A DNA stretch of 64,000 nt from Clostridium_AW malenominatum (GCF_039521365.1 NZ_BAAACF010000001.1:1-64000); one strand, 5' to 3'; shown: positions 8,497 to 17,738, numbered from the stretch's first letter. Numbers and translations: made by a program. Notes: generated from the sequence alone by a model not told the origin.

Positions 8497-8994
8497 ATGA
8501 GAATAGATCCTAGCACTTTAGATTTAAAGGAAAAAGTGGTTTTTATAAATAGAGTTGCTAAGGTTGTTAAAGGTGGTAGAAACTTCAGATTCAGTGCACT
8601 AGTTGTAGTTGGTGATGAAAATGGCCACGTAGGTGTTGGAATTGGTAAGTCAATAGAAATACCTGAAGCAATCAGAAAAGGCATAGAAGACGCAAGAAAA
8701 AATCTAGTTGAAGTTCCAATAGTTGGAACAACAGTACCACATGACATTAAAGGAGAATTTGGAACAGGAAGTGTTCTTATAATGACTGCTAACGAAGGTA
8801 CAGGAGTTATAGCTGGAGGTCCAGTTAGAGCGGTTCTTGAATTAGCTGGATTAAAAGACGTAAGAGCTAAATCTTTAGGTTCTAACAACGCAAGAAATAT
8901 GGTTAACGCTACAATTAACGGTTTATCCAGACTTAGAACAGTTGAGCAAATTGCTAAGTTAAGAGGAAAAACCGTTGAAGAGATTTTAGGTTAG
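8497..8994 (+). CDS. rpsE: 30S ribosomal protein S5
   Basis: A 165-residue S5 with its dsRNA-binding-like N-terminal domain (KEKVVFINRVAKVVKGGRNF) and the second domain ending GKTVEEILG. S5 sits at the mRNA entry channel and affects decoding accuracy. GAGGGAGGG lies ahead of the ATG. Confidence 0.98.
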   Translation: MRIDPSTLDLKEKVVFINRVAKVVKGGRNFRFSALVVVGDENGHVGVGIGKSIEIPEAIRKGIEDARKNLVEVPIVGTTVPHDIKGEFGTGSVLIMTANEGTGVIAGGPVRAVLELAGLKDVRAKSLGSNNARNMVNATINGLSRLRTVEQIAKLRGKTVEEILG

Positions 8995-9005
8995 GAGGGA
9001 TTGCC

Positions 9006-9188
9006 TTGGCTAAACTTAAAATAACTTTAAAAAAGAGCTTGATTGGCAGAAGAAAAGATCACATTGCTACAGTTAATGCTCTTGGACTAAAGAAAATTGG
9101 TAAGTTTATTGAACAAAATGATACTCCTCAAATCAGAGGTATGATAAGTAAAGTAAATTATCTTTTAGAAGTAGAAGAATTACAATAA
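9006..9188 (+). CDS. rpmD: 50S ribosomal protein L30
   Basis: A 60-residue L30 with the KITLKKSLIGRRKDH opening. It starts at TTG, an uncommon but acceptable clostridial start supported by TAGGAGGG eight bases upstream. It lies between rpsE and rplO in the normal spc order. Confidence 0.96.
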   Translation: MAKLKITLKKSLIGRRKDHIATVNALGLKKIGKFIEQNDTPQIRGMISKVNYLLEVEELQ

Positions 9189-9204
9189 AAGAGGAGGTGC
9201 AAGT

Positions 9205-9645
9205 ATGAAACTTCATGAATTAAGACCAGCTGAAGGAGCTAGAAAGTCTCCTAAAAGACTAGGTAGAGGAACAGGATCAGGTATTGGTAAGACATCTGGT
9301 AAAGGTCAAAAAGGTCAAACTTCTAGATCAGGTGGTGGAGTGAGACCAGGATTTGAAGGCGGACAGATGCCATTATACAGAAGAATACCAAAAAGAGGGT
9401 TTACTAATATATTTGCGAAAAGATATGAAGTTATTAATGTAGATACATTAAATATGTTTGAAAATGGAACAGTTGTTACTCCAGAATTATTAATCGATAA
9501 CGGTATAATAAGCAAAGTTTATGATGGAGTTAAAATATTAGGAAACGGCGAACTTGAAAAGAATCTAACAGTTAAAGCTACAAAGTTTTCTAAAACAGCA
9601 GCTGAAAAGATTGAAGCAGCTGGAGGAAAAGTTGAGGTGATATAA
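9205..9645 (+). CDS. rplO: 50S ribosomal protein L15
   Basis: A 146-residue L15 with a glycine-rich, basic N-terminal extension (RLGRGTGSGIGKTSGKGQKG) that penetrates 23S rRNA. GAGGAGGTG precedes the ATG. Only one base separates its stop codon from the secY start. Confidence 0.98.
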   Translation: MKLHELRPAEGARKSPKRLGRGTGSGIGKTSGKGQKGQTSRSGGGVRPGFEGGQMPLYRRIPKRGFTNIFAKRYEVINVDTLNMFENGTVVTPELLIDNGIISKVYDGVKILGNGELEKNLTVKATKFSKTAAEKIEAAGGKVEVI

Positions 9646-9646
9646 G

Positions 9647-10924
9647 GTGATATCAACCCTACGTAATGCTTGGAAAATTCCTGAACTAAAGAAGAGAATA
9701 TTATTTACATTCTTTATGCTTATTCTTTATAGAATGGGTAACTTCATATTAGTTCCAGGAATCCACCAAGAGCAACTAAAAGCTCTTACACAAACTGGAG
9801 GCTTATTCAGCGTTTATGATTTGTTATCTGGTGGTGCTTTCAGTAATTTCAGTATATTTGCAATGGGTGTAGTCCCATACATTAACTCATCGATTATATT
9901 TCAACTTCTTACTATAGCGATTCCGGCTTTAGAGCAATTATCTAAAGAAGGTGAAGAAGGTAGGAAGAAGATACAAGAATACACTAGGTATGGAGCTATA
10001 GTTTTTGGAGTTGTTCAAGGACTTAGTACATACGCTATTATTTCTAGAGCTGGTGCACTAGAAGATGGCTCAAAGTTTAATATGTTTTTAATCATATTAA
10101 CTTTAGTTACAGCATCTACATTTTTAATGTGGTTTGGAGATAAAATTACAGAACGAGGAATAGGAAATGGTACCTCTCTTATAATATTTGTAAATATTAT
10201 ATCAAGGTTTCCAACTACTATTTATCAAGTAGCAGCACTTCAGAAAGCTGAAGAAGTAAATTTTGTTCAAGTAATTATGTTGTTAGCTGCGGTAATTATA
10301 TTATTTTTAGCCACTGTAGTTGTGAGTCTAGCTGAAAGAAGAATACCAGTTCAATATGCTGGTAAAACTATCAATGGAAGAGTATATAGGGGACAGTCAA
10401 CACATATACCAATAAATATTGCTTCATCAGCAGTAATAGCTATAATATTTGCTATGTCTGTTATGGCATTTCCGATGACAATAAGTCAATTTTGGCCAGA
10501 GTCAAAGGCCTTTATGTTTATAACTACTAACAAATTTAGTCCTTTTAAAGAAGGAAGTTGGTTATATATGTTATTGTTTTCCTTATTAATACTATTCTTT
10601 ACATGGTTTTATACAGAGGTTACTATGAAGCCAGAAGAAATGGCGGAAAATATGAATAAATCCTCAGGGTTTATTCCAGGAATTAGACCAGGAGAGCCTA
10701 CAGCAAATTATATTTCCAAGGTTTTAAATAGAACGTCCTTTATGGGAGGAGTATTTGCAGCAATAATTGCGGTTGTTCCTATTATTGTAGCAGCTAAAAG
10801 TCCATTCAGTGGCATTCATTTTGGAGGTACTAGTTTGATGATTATGGTTAGTGCATCCTTAGAATCATTAAGACAAATAGAGTCTCAGTTGGTTATGAGG
10901 CATTATCAAGGATTCTTAAAATAA
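9647..10924 (+). CDS. secY: Protein translocase subunit SecY
   Basis: A 425-residue membrane protein with about ten hydrophobic segments and SecY signatures such as GGAFSNFSIFAMGVVPYINS (plug/TM2 region), ERGIGNGTSLIIF and AGKTINGRVYRGQS. It forms the protein-conducting channel with SecE and SecG and takes clients from SecA and SRP. The start is GTG one base after rplO; GAGGTG inside the end of rplO is the ribosome site, so translation is probably coupled. Confidence 0.98.
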   Translation: MISTLRNAWKIPELKKRILFTFFMLILYRMGNFILVPGIHQEQLKALTQTGGLFSVYDLLSGGAFSNFSIFAMGVVPYINSSIIFQLLTIAIPALEQLSKEGEEGRKKIQEYTRYGAIVFGVVQGLSTYAIISRAGALEDGSKFNMFLIILTLVTASTFLMWFGDKITERGIGNGTSLIIFVNIISRFPTTIYQVAALQKAEEVNFVQVIMLLAAVIILFLATVVVSLAERRIPVQYAGKTINGRVYRGQSTHIPINIASSAVIAIIFAMSVMAFPMTISQFWPESKAFMFITTNKFSPFKEGSWLYMLLFSLLILFFTWFYTEVTMKPEEMAENMNKSSGFIPGIRPGEPTANYISKVLNRTSFMGGVFAAIIAVVPIIVAAKSPFSGIHFGGTSLMIMVSASLESLRQIESQLVMRHYQGFLK

Positions 10925-10947
10925 ATATATTGTTGGAGATGGTATAG

Positions 10948-11598
10948 TTGAAAATAATATTACTAGGTCCTCCCGGAGCGGGAAAAGGGACACAGGCTAA
11001 GTTAATTAGTCATAAATATTCCATACCACATATATCAACCGGAGATATATTTAGAAAAAATATATCAGAACAAACGCCTCTTGGAATAAAAGCAAAAAGC
11101 TATATGGATAAGGGGCAGTTAGTTCCAGATGAATTAACAAATGAAATTGTTTTTGATAGATTACAAAATGATGATTGTAAAAATGGTTTTTTACTTGACG
11201 GATTTCCTAGAACAGTATTTCAAGCTGAAGAATTAGATAGATTTTTACAAGGAGAAGATACTAAAATCAACAAAGCTTTATTAATTGAAGTTCCACAAGA
11301 ATTCATTCTTGATAGAATGACTGGTAGAAGAATGTGCAAAGATTGTGGAGCAAGTTATCATGTAAAGTTTAACTCTCCTAAAGTTGAAGGTGTATGTGAT
11401 TTGTGCGGTGGAGAATTAACTCAAAGGAAAGATGATAAAGAAGAAACAGTTAAAGAAAGATTGGAAGTATACTCTAATCAAACTGCGCCATTAGTAGAAT
11501 ATTATGCTACACAAGGGAATTTAGCTAAGGTAGATGGAACTCTTGAAATAGAAGAGGTGTTCCAAAACCTTTGTGATATCCTAGGGAGCGATATATAA
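10948..11598 (+). CDS. adk: Adenylate kinase
   Basis: A 216-residue long-form adenylate kinase that interconverts AMP, ADP and ATP. It has a P-loop GPPGAGKGTQA (residues 7-17) and DGFPRT, and a LID domain with two cysteine pairs (CKDC, CDLC) that should bind zinc, as in Gram-positive enzymes. It begins at TTG. The stop codon is directly followed by the map start. Its place between secY and map is the standard Firmicute order. Confidence 0.98.
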   Translation: MKIILLGPPGAGKGTQAKLISHKYSIPHISTGDIFRKNISEQTPLGIKAKSYMDKGQLVPDELTNEIVFDRLQNDDCKNGFLLDGFPRTVFQAEELDRFLQGEDTKINKALLIEVPQEFILDRMTGRRMCKDCGASYHVKFNSPKVEGVCDLCGGELTQRKDDKEETVKERLEVYSNQTAPLVEYYATQGNLAKVDGTLEIEEVFQNLCDILGSDI

Positions 11599-12351
11599 AT
11601 GATAATATTGAAAAACAATATTGAAATTGAATACATGAGACAGGCAGGTAAAGTTGTAGCAGAAACACTTGCAAAACTTGAAGAGGCAGTAAAACCAGGA
11701 ATAAGTACTGCTGAATTGGATAGAATAGCAGAAGAACTTATTGTAAAAAGAGGTGCTAAACCATCTTTTAAAGGTTATTATGGCTTTCCAGCCTCCATAT
11801 GCTCATCTATAAACAATGTGGTTGTTCATGGCATCCCTTCAAAGGATGCAATTCTCCAAGAAGGAGATATTATAAGTATCGATTGTGGAGCTATGTTAAA
11901 TGGATATCATGGAGATGCAGCAAGAACTTTTCCAGTTGGGAAAGTATCTAAAGAGGCTGAGAGATTGATTAGTGTAACTAAAGATAGTTTTTTCAAAGGT
12001 GTTGAGAAAGCTATAGTTGGTAATAGACTTACAGACATTTCTTTTGCAATACAGCAGTATGTTGAAAGCTTTGGCTATTCTGTTGTTAGAGACTACGTTG
12101 GTCATGGTATCGGAAGAGAGATGCATGAGGACCCGGAGGTTCCTAATTTTGGTAGGGCTGGAAGAGGCCCTAGATTAATGAATGGAATTATATTGGCTAT
12201 AGAACCAATGGTCAATATAGGTGATTATCATGTTGATGTGAAGCTTGATGGATGGACAGTTGTAACTGTAGATAATAGCTTGTCAGCTCATTATGAGAAC
12301 ACAGTTGCAATTTTAAATAATGGTCCTGAAATATTAACATTAATTCAATAG
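11599..12351 (+). CDS. map: Methionine aminopeptidase, type I
   Basis: A 250-residue enzyme that removes the initiator methionine. The metal ligands of the pita-bread fold are visible: the two aspartates in DCGAMLNGYHGDAARTF, the histidine in GHGIGREMHEDP, and the glutamates in AIEPMV and YENTVAI. It begins immediately after the adk stop and is followed by the KOW protein with a ribosome site at its own stop codon. Confidence 0.98.
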   Translation: MIILKNNIEIEYMRQAGKVVAETLAKLEEAVKPGISTAELDRIAEELIVKRGAKPSFKGYYGFPASICSSINNVVVHGIPSKDAILQEGDIISIDCGAMLNGYHGDAARTFPVGKVSKEAERLISVTKDSFFKGVEKAIVGNRLTDISFAIQQYVESFGYSVVRDYVGHGIGREMHEDPEVPNFGRAGRGPRLMNGIILAIEPMVNIGDYHVDVKLDGWTVVTVDNSLSAHYENTVAILNNGPEILTLIQ

Positions 12352-12362
12352 AGGTGAAAAGT

Positions 12363-12644
12363 TTGGAAGATAAGGGCCAAATAGGTACTGTAGTCTACTC
12401 TAAAGCAGGAAGAGATAAAGATAAGTTATTCATAGTTATAGACGTATTAGATGAACAGTATGTTTATATTGCTGATGGAACTTTAAGGTTGATAGAAAAA
12501 CCTAAGAAAAAGAAAATAAGACATCTAGCTTTTACTAATACAAAATCTGATGAAGTGAAAAATTTATTAATATCAGGCGAAAAAGTTAGCAATTCAATGA
12601 TTAGAAAAATTTTACAGTCTCACGACGTGAATAAGGAGGTTTGA
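12363..12644 (+). CDS. KOW-domain protein of the spc operon (L14e/YlxQ-like position)
   Basis: A small 93-residue protein with a KOW-like N-terminal fold (GQIGTVVYSKAGRDKDKLFIVI) and a basic KPKKKKIRH stretch. It occupies the map-to-infA slot where clostridia often carry a KOW-domain RNA-binding protein. A role on the ribosome or with RNA is inferred from fold and position only. GTG at 12354 is also possible, but GAGGTG at 12351-12356 fits the TTG at 12363 better. Confidence 0.8.
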   Translation: MEDKGQIGTVVYSKAGRDKDKLFIVIDVLDEQYVYIADGTLRLIEKPKKKKIRHLAFTNTKSDEVKNLLISGEKVSNSMIRKILQSHDVNKEV

Positions 12645-12650
12645 GACCTT

Positions 12651-12869
12651 ATGTCAAAAGAAGACGTTATAGAAATGCAAGGAACTGTGTTAGATGCTTT
12701 ACCTAATGCTATGTTTGAAGTAGAATTAGAAAGTGGGCATAAAATATTAGCACACATTTCAGGAAAACTTAGAATGAATTTTATTAGAATCTTACCAGGT
12801 GATAAAGTTACTGTGGAACTTTCTCCATACGATTTAACTCGTGGAAGAATAACTTGGAGAGCAAAGTAA
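12651..12869 (+). CDS. infA: Translation initiation factor IF-1
   Basis: A 72-residue OB-fold protein with the IF-1 sequence pattern from SKEDVIEMQGTVLDALPNAMF to the terminal RGRITWRAK. It blocks the A site during initiation together with IF-2 and IF-3. AAGGAGG lies upstream, between the KOW gene and infA. Confidence 0.98.
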   Translation: MSKEDVIEMQGTVLDALPNAMFEVELESGHKILAHISGKLRMNFIRILPGDKVTVELSPYDLTRGRITWRAK

Positions 12870-12884
12870 TAAGGAGGGTTAGCT

Positions 12885-12998
12885 ATGAAAGTAAGACCAT
12901 CAGTTAAACCTATATGCGAAAAATGTAAAGTCATAAGAAGAAAAGGAAGAGTAATGGTTATTTGCGAAAATCCAAAGCATAAGCAAAAACAAGGTTAA
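12885..12998 (+). CDS. rpmJ: 50S ribosomal protein L36, zinc type
   Basis: A 37-residue protein read directly from the sequence: MKVRPSVKPICEKCKVIRR at the start and ENPKHKQKQG at the end. It has the C-X2-C...C...H zinc ribbon of L36. AAGGAGGG precedes its ATG. It sits between infA and rpsM, its conserved place in bacteria. Confidence 0.97.
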   Translation: MKVRPSVKPICEKCKVIRRKGRVMVICENPKHKQKQG

Positions 12999-13005
12999 TA
13001 ATGTT

Positions 13006-13055
13006 TTAGGTACGGCTGACGTTAGGGAGGCTATTCCCTAATGACCTAAGGCTTT
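13006..13055 (+). other. Two-tier hairpin with T-run between rpmJ and rpsM
   Basis: An inner stem TTAGGGA (13022-13028) / TCCCTAA (13035-13041) sits inside an outer stem TTAGGT (13006-13011) / ACCTAA (13044-13049), and GGCTTTTTAT follows. It could be a partial terminator or a leader that tunes the S13-S11-S4-alpha part of the operon. I cannot choose between these from sequence alone. Confidence 0.6.
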
Positions 13056-13119
13056 TTATATATAACAAAATCTATTTAAGATAGTAGTACTTAATATTTA
13101 CCAGGAGGTGTAATAATTA

Positions 13120-13491
13120 ATGGCAAGAATATCTGGTGTTGACCTACCAAAAGAAAAAAGAATTGAAATAGGTCTAACATATATATTTGGTATAGGACTA
13201 CCAACTTCACATAAAATTCTTAAAGAAACAGGAGTTAATCCTGATACAAGAGTTAGAGACTTATCTGAAGACGAAGTAAATGCTTTAAGAGATTATATAA
13301 ATAAGAACGTAAGAGTTGAAGGTGACTTAAAGAGAGAAATTGCTCTTGACATAAAGAGATTAGTTGAAATCGGATGTTATAGAGGAATTAGACATAGAAG
13401 AGGCCTTCCAGTTAGAGGTCAAAGAACAAAAACTAATGCGAGAACAAGAAAAGGACCAAAGAAATTAGTTTCAGGTAAAAAGAAGAAGTAG
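13120..13491 (+). CDS. rpsM: 30S ribosomal protein S13
   Basis: A 123-residue S13 with the MARISGVDLPKEKRIEIGLT start, a helix-hairpin-helix region and the basic tail (RGQRTKTNARTRKGPKK). It bridges the 30S head to L5 and contacts P-site tRNA. AGGAGGTG is nine bases upstream of the ATG. Confidence 0.98.
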   Translation: MARISGVDLPKEKRIEIGLTYIFGIGLPTSHKILKETGVNPDTRVRDLSEDEVNALRDYINKNVRVEGDLKREIALDIKRLVEIGCYRGIRHRRGLPVRGQRTKTNARTRKGPKKLVSGKKKK

Positions 13492-13518
13492 AAAATACTG
13501 AGTTAAGGAGGGAAAGGA

Positions 13519-13914
13519 ATGGCAGCAGCAAAAGTTAAAAAGACAAGAAGAAGAAAAGAAAGAAAAAATGTTGAACACGGCTGTGCACATATAAAATCAA
13601 CTTTTAACAATTCAATTGTTACATTAACTGATGCCGTTGGTAATGCACTATCATGGGCAAGTGCTGGCGGATTAGGATTTAGAGGTTCAAGAAAAAGTAC
13701 TCCATTTGCAGCTCAAATGGCAGCTGAAACAGCAGCAAAAGCAGCTATGGAACACGGTTTAAAAAGCATAGAAGTTTATGTTAAAGGTCCTGGAGCAGGT
13801 AGGGAAGCAGCAATAAGATCACTACAGGCAGCAGGATTAGAAGTAACTTTAATAAAAGATGTTACACCAATCCCACATAACGGTTGTAGACCGCCAAAAA
13901 GAAGAAGAGTGTAA
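13519..13914 (+). CDS. rpsK: 30S ribosomal protein S11
   Basis: A 131-residue S11 with HGCAHIKSTFNNSIVTLTD and the C-terminal IPHNGCRPPKRRRV. It lies on the platform next to the Shine-Dalgarno helix. AAGGAGGG precedes the ATG. Confidence 0.98.
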   Translation: MAAAKVKKTRRRKERKNVEHGCAHIKSTFNNSIVTLTDAVGNALSWASAGGLGFRGSRKSTPFAAQMAAETAAKAAMEHGLKSIEVYVKGPGAGREAAIRSLQAAGLEVTLIKDVTPIPHNGCRPPKRRRV

Positions 13915-13943
13915 TCTTATTGCAATAGGAGGTGGAATAATAA

Positions 13944-14564
13944 ATGGCAAGATACACTGGAGCAAGTTGTAGACTTTGCAGAAGAGAAGGATTAAAACTA
14001 TTCCTAAAAGGGGATAGATGTTATACGGATAAATGTGCATTCGCTAGAAGAGGGTATGCACCAGGACAACACGGACAAAGTAGAAAGAAGCTTTCTAACT
14101 ACGGAGTTCAGTTAAGAGAAAAGCAAAAAGCTAAAAGAATTTATGGAATGTTAGAAGGCCAATTTAGAACTTACTATGAAAAGGCTGACAAGAAGAGAGG
14201 AATAACAGGGGAAAACTTGTTAAAGCTTCTTGAAATGAGACTTGATAACGTAGTATTTAGACTAGGATACGGTAACTCAAGAAAAGAATCAAGACAGTTA
14301 GTAACTCATGGTCATTTCTTAGTAAATGGTCAAAAAGTTGATATACCATCATATATACTATCAGTAAATGATGTTATAACTGTTTCAGAAAAGAGCAGAG
14401 CAAGCGAAAAATTCAAAGTTTTTGCTGAAAATCCAAGAACATTACCAAAATGGATATCAGGAAATGTAGAAAGCTTTGAAGGAAAAGTTATAAGCGAACC
14501 TGCTAGAGAAGATATTGATGTTCCTGTAAATGAAACATTAATCGTTGAGTTATACAGCAAATAA
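13944..14564 (+). CDS. rpsD: 30S ribosomal protein S4, zinc type
   Basis: A 206-residue S4 with an N-terminal cysteine cluster (CRLC and CYTDKC, about residues 9-31) that should bind zinc, followed by the S4 RNA-binding domain (MRLDNVVFRLGYGNSRKESRQL). S4 starts assembly of the 30S body and is a translational repressor in other species. AGGAGGTG lies upstream of the ATG. Confidence 0.98.
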   Translation: MARYTGASCRLCRREGLKLFLKGDRCYTDKCAFARRGYAPGQHGQSRKKLSNYGVQLREKQKAKRIYGMLEGQFRTYYEKADKKRGITGENLLKLLEMRLDNVVFRLGYGNSRKESRQLVTHGHFLVNGQKVDIPSYILSVNDVITVSEKSRASEKFKVFAENPRTLPKWISGNVESFEGKVISEPAREDIDVPVNETLIVELYSK

Positions 14565-14634
14565 TAAGATATATCTTAAGAATCAGTTGCCCTCATATAA
14601 GTTTGGTATATTAAATAGAAGGAGGGTTTGTTAA

Positions 14635-15582
14635 ATGTTAGAAATAGAAAAGCCCAAAATAGAGTGTATTGAGATGGCTGAAGACGGATTTTATGGTAAG
14701 TTCGTTGTTGAACCTTTAGAGAGAGGATACGGAACAACTTTAGGTAATGCTTTAAGAAGAATACTTCTTTCTTCATTACCAGGAGTTGCTGTAAACTCAA
14801 TAAGGGTTGAAAATGTATTACATGAGTTTACAACTGTTAAGGGTGTAAAAGAAGATGTTACTGAATTAATATTAAATATTAAACAATTAGCATTAAAAAT
14901 GTCAGGGGAAGGTCCTAAGACAATTTTTATTGATGCTAAGGGTCCTGGAAAAGTAACAGCAAGTGATATTCAAACTGATGGAGATGTTGAAGTTATTAGC
15001 AAAGATTTGCATATAGCTACATTAGATGATGATGGAAAACTATATATGGAGCTAATTGTCAATAGAGGCAGAGGTTATGTATCACAAAATAGAAATAAAG
15101 CAGAGGGTATGCCAATAGGAACAATCCCTGTGGATTCTATATACACACCAGTAAAGAGAGTAAATTTTAGTGTTGAAAATACAAGAGTAGGCCAAATAAC
15201 GGATTATGATAAATTAACAATGGAAGTATGGACTAATGGTACTATTATGCCAGACGAAGCTATTAGTTTATCAGCTAAGATATTAATAGAACACTTTAAA
15301 TTATTCATGAGCTTAACTGAACATGTTAATAATGTAGAAATTATGGTAGAAAAAGAAGAAGATAAAAAAGAAAAAGTTCTTGAAATGACTATTGAAGAGC
15401 TTGATCTTTCAGTTAGAAGTTATAATTGCTTAAAAAGAGCAGGAATTAATACTGTTCAAGAATTAACTGAAAGAACTATAGATGATATGATGAAGGTTAG
15501 AAATTTAGGTAAAAAATCCTTAGAAGAAGTTGAACAAAAACTTGAAGCTTTAGGATTAGGTCTAAAACAATCTGATGAGTAA
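14635..15582 (+). CDS. rpoA: RNA polymerase alpha subunit
   Basis: A 315-residue alpha subunit. The N-terminal domain (YGTTLGNALRRILLSSLPG, about residues 32-50) drives dimer formation and core assembly; the C-terminal helix-hairpin-helix domain (about residues 240-310, LKRAGINTVQELT) binds UP elements and regulators. AAGGAGGG precedes the ATG. It follows rpsD in the usual alpha-operon order. Confidence 0.98.
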   Translation: MLEIEKPKIECIEMAEDGFYGKFVVEPLERGYGTTLGNALRRILLSSLPGVAVNSIRVENVLHEFTTVKGVKEDVTELILNIKQLALKMSGEGPKTIFIDAKGPGKVTASDIQTDGDVEVISKDLHIATLDDDGKLYMELIVNRGRGYVSQNRNKAEGMPIGTIPVDSIYTPVKRVNFSVENTRVGQITDYDKLTMEVWTNGTIMPDEAISLSAKILIEHFKLFMSLTEHVNNVEIMVEKEEDKKEKVLEMTIEELDLSVRSYNCLKRAGINTVQELTERTIDDMMKVRNLGKKSLEEVEQKLEALGLGLKQSDE

Positions 15583-15612
15583 TCATATAATGTAACGTAA
15601 GGAGGTATAGAG

Positions 15613-15954
15613 ATGGCAGGATATCGTAAGTTAGGTCGTCCAACTGACCAAAGAAGAGCAATGCTTAGAAATTTAGTTACTAGTTTCTTAAAACACGGTA
15701 AAATTGAAACAACTGCTACAAGAGCAAAAGAAACTAGAAATTTAGCTGAAAAGATGATAACTCTTGGAAAAAGAGGAGATCTTCATGCTAGAAGACAAGT
15801 ACTTGGATTTGTAACTGAAGAAGAAGTAGTTAAAAACTTATTTGAAAATATAGCTCCTAAATACGCTGAAAGAAACGGCGGATATACTAGAATGTATAAA
15901 GTAGGTCCAAGAAGAGGCGATGGAGCAGAAGTAGTTATACTAGAATTAGTGTAA
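15613..15954 (+). CDS. rplQ: 50S ribosomal protein L17
   Basis: A 113-residue L17 with the conserved YRKLGRPTDQRRAMLRNLVTS region. It is the last gene of the superoperon; a terminator follows within 10 bp. AAGGAGGT precedes the ATG. Confidence 0.98.
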   Translation: MAGYRKLGRPTDQRRAMLRNLVTSFLKHGKIETTATRAKETRNLAEKMITLGKRGDLHARRQVLGFVTEEEVVKNLFENIAPKYAERNGGYTRMYKVGPRRGDGAEVVILELV

Positions 15955-15961
15955 TATTTTA

Positions 15962-15997
15962 GGGGATTAAGTATAAAATAGGCTTAGTCCCCGTTTT
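15962..15997 (+). terminator. Terminator after rplQ
   Basis: GGGGATTAAG (15962-15971) pairs with CTTAGTCCCC (15982-15991) with one G-T pair, followed by GTTTTAAT. The short T-run suggests partial readthrough into the ecf genes, for which no strong promoter of their own is obvious. Confidence 0.8.
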
Positions 15998-16027
15998 AAT
16001 ATGGTGTAGCCATTATGAGGTGTTTAA

Positions 16028-16873
16028 ATGGATGACAAAATGATTGAATGTAGAAACGTAGTATATAAATACGAGGATACAGTTGGTAACACTTTTAAGT
16101 TGGCAGTAGACAATGTTTCAATTGAAGTAAAAAAAGGTGAATTTGTTGTTATATTAGGAAGAAATGGTTCAGGCAAGTCTACTATAGCCAAACATATGAA
16201 TGCACTATTGCTACCTTCTGAAGGAGAAGTTTTTATAAACGGAATAAATACTTCTATACCCGAAAATGTTTGGGATATAAGGAAGAGTGCAGGAATGGTA
16301 TTTCAAAATCCAGACAATCAAATAGTTGCTACTATAGTTGAAGAAGATGTTGCTTTTGGACCAGAAAACTTAGGAATAGACCCCGATGAAATAAGAAAAA
16401 GAGTAAATGACTCTTTAAAAAGAGTAAACATGTATGATTATAGAAAACATGCACCTCACTTATTATCTGGAGGTCAAAAACAAAGGGTTGCTATAGCAGG
16501 TGTGTTGGCAATGATGCCTAAGTGCATTATATTCGATGAGCCAACAGCAATGCTTGACCCATCTGGTAGAAAAGAAGTAGTTAAAACAATAAAAGATTTA
16601 AATAAAAATTATGGTATAACCATAGTTCTCATAACACACTACATGGAAGAGGCTGTTGAAGCTGATAGAATTGTAGTAATGGATTCAGGAAAGATTATTT
16701 CTCAAGGATCGCCTAAAGAAATATTTAGTGATGTAAAAACTATGAAGAATATAGGATTAGATGTACCTCAAGTAACAGAGTTAGCTTATGAACTTCAAAA
16801 AGAAGGATTTAAATTGAATTCTGATATATTAACTATAGATGAGATGGTGAATGCATTATGTCAATTAAAATAG
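16028..16873 (+). CDS. ecfA1: ECF transporter ATPase subunit A1
   Basis: A 281-residue ABC ATPase with Walker A GRNGSGKST, a Q-loop (MVFQNPDNQIV), signature LSGGQKQR and Walker B CIIFDEPTAMLDP. It powers energy-coupling-factor vitamin and metal uptake shared by several substrate-binding S components encoded elsewhere. The end overlaps ecfA2 by 16 bp. The position between rplQ and truA is typical of Firmicutes. Confidence 0.96.
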   Translation: MDDKMIECRNVVYKYEDTVGNTFKLAVDNVSIEVKKGEFVVILGRNGSGKSTIAKHMNALLLPSEGEVFINGINTSIPENVWDIRKSAGMVFQNPDNQIVATIVEEDVAFGPENLGIDPDEIRKRVNDSLKRVNMYDYRKHAPHLLSGGQKQRVAIAGVLAMMPKCIIFDEPTAMLDPSGRKEVVKTIKDLNKNYGITIVLITHYMEEAVEADRIVVMDSGKIISQGSPKEIFSDVKTMKNIGLDVPQVTELAYELQKEGFKLNSDILTIDEMVNALCQLK

Positions 16874-17715
16874 AAAACTTAACGCATATTTATATGCAGG
16901 GTACACCTTTTGAAAAAAAGGCATTGGACAATGTATCTATAGAAATAAATGAAGGAGAATTTGTAGCTTTAATAGGACATACAGGTTCCGGGAAATCTAC
17001 ACTTATACAACATATCAATGGATTATTAAAACCTAATTCAGGAAAAATCTTAATTGATGGATTAAATATTACTAGTAAGGAAGTAAAACTAAGTTCTATA
17101 AGGAAAATGGTAGGATTAGTATTTCAATATCCAGAATATCAACTTTTTGAAGAAACTATCGAAAAAGATATTGCTTTTGGACCTAAAAATTTAGGTTTAA
17201 AGGATAATGAAATCACAGATAGAATTAAAAGAGCTATGAAAATAGTTGGATTAGACTATGATGAATACAAAGATAAATCTCCTTTTGAACTTAGTGGAGG
17301 ACAAAAAAGAAGAGTAGCTATAGCTGGAGTAGTAGCTATGGAACCTAAAATACTTATATTAGATGAACCTACTGCAGGACTTGATCCTAAGGGTAGAGAT
17401 GATATTTTATGTAATATAGCTAATTTACATAAGGAATATAATATGACAGTTATTTTAGTTTCTCATAGTATGGAAGATGTGGCTAAGCTAGCAGATAGAA
17501 TATTAGTAATGCATAAAGGAAAGTGTATATTAGATGGTAAGCCTTCAGTTATATTCAATGAGATAGATACTTTAGAAAATGTAGGATTGGCAGTTCCTCA
17601 GGTCACATATTTAGCTAGAAAGCTAAAAGAAAAAGGATTTAATATATCAGAAGAAATTTTTACTATTAATCAGGCTAAAAAAGAGTTACTTAGTATATTT
17701 AAGACTAAAATTTAA
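16858..17715 (+). CDS. ecfA2: ECF transporter ATPase subunit A2
   Basis: A 285-residue ABC ATPase paralogous to its neighbour, with Walker A GHTGSGKST, the FQYPEYQLFEETI loop typical of EcfA2, signature LSGGQKRR and Walker B ILILDEPTAGLDP. It pairs with EcfA1 as a heterodimer below EcfT. Its start lies inside ecfA1. Confidence 0.96.
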   Translation: MSIKIENLTHIYMQGTPFEKKALDNVSIEINEGEFVALIGHTGSGKSTLIQHINGLLKPNSGKILIDGLNITSKEVKLSSIRKMVGLVFQYPEYQLFEETIEKDIAFGPKNLGLKDNEITDRIKRAMKIVGLDYDEYKDKSPFELSGGQKRRVAIAGVVAMEPKILILDEPTAGLDPKGRDDILCNIANLHKEYNMTVILVSHSMEDVAKLADRILVMHKGKCILDGKPSVIFNEIDTLENVGLAVPQVTYLARKLKEKGFNISEEIFTINQAKKELLSIFKTKI

Positions 17716-17738
17716 GGGTAATCGTTAGGAGAGCAAAT

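Noticed and set aside
16858..17715. Recent duplication of ecfA1 giving ecfA2
   Set aside because: The two ATPases are ancient paralogues with different Q-loop regions and form the standard heterodimer, so this is not a recent event.
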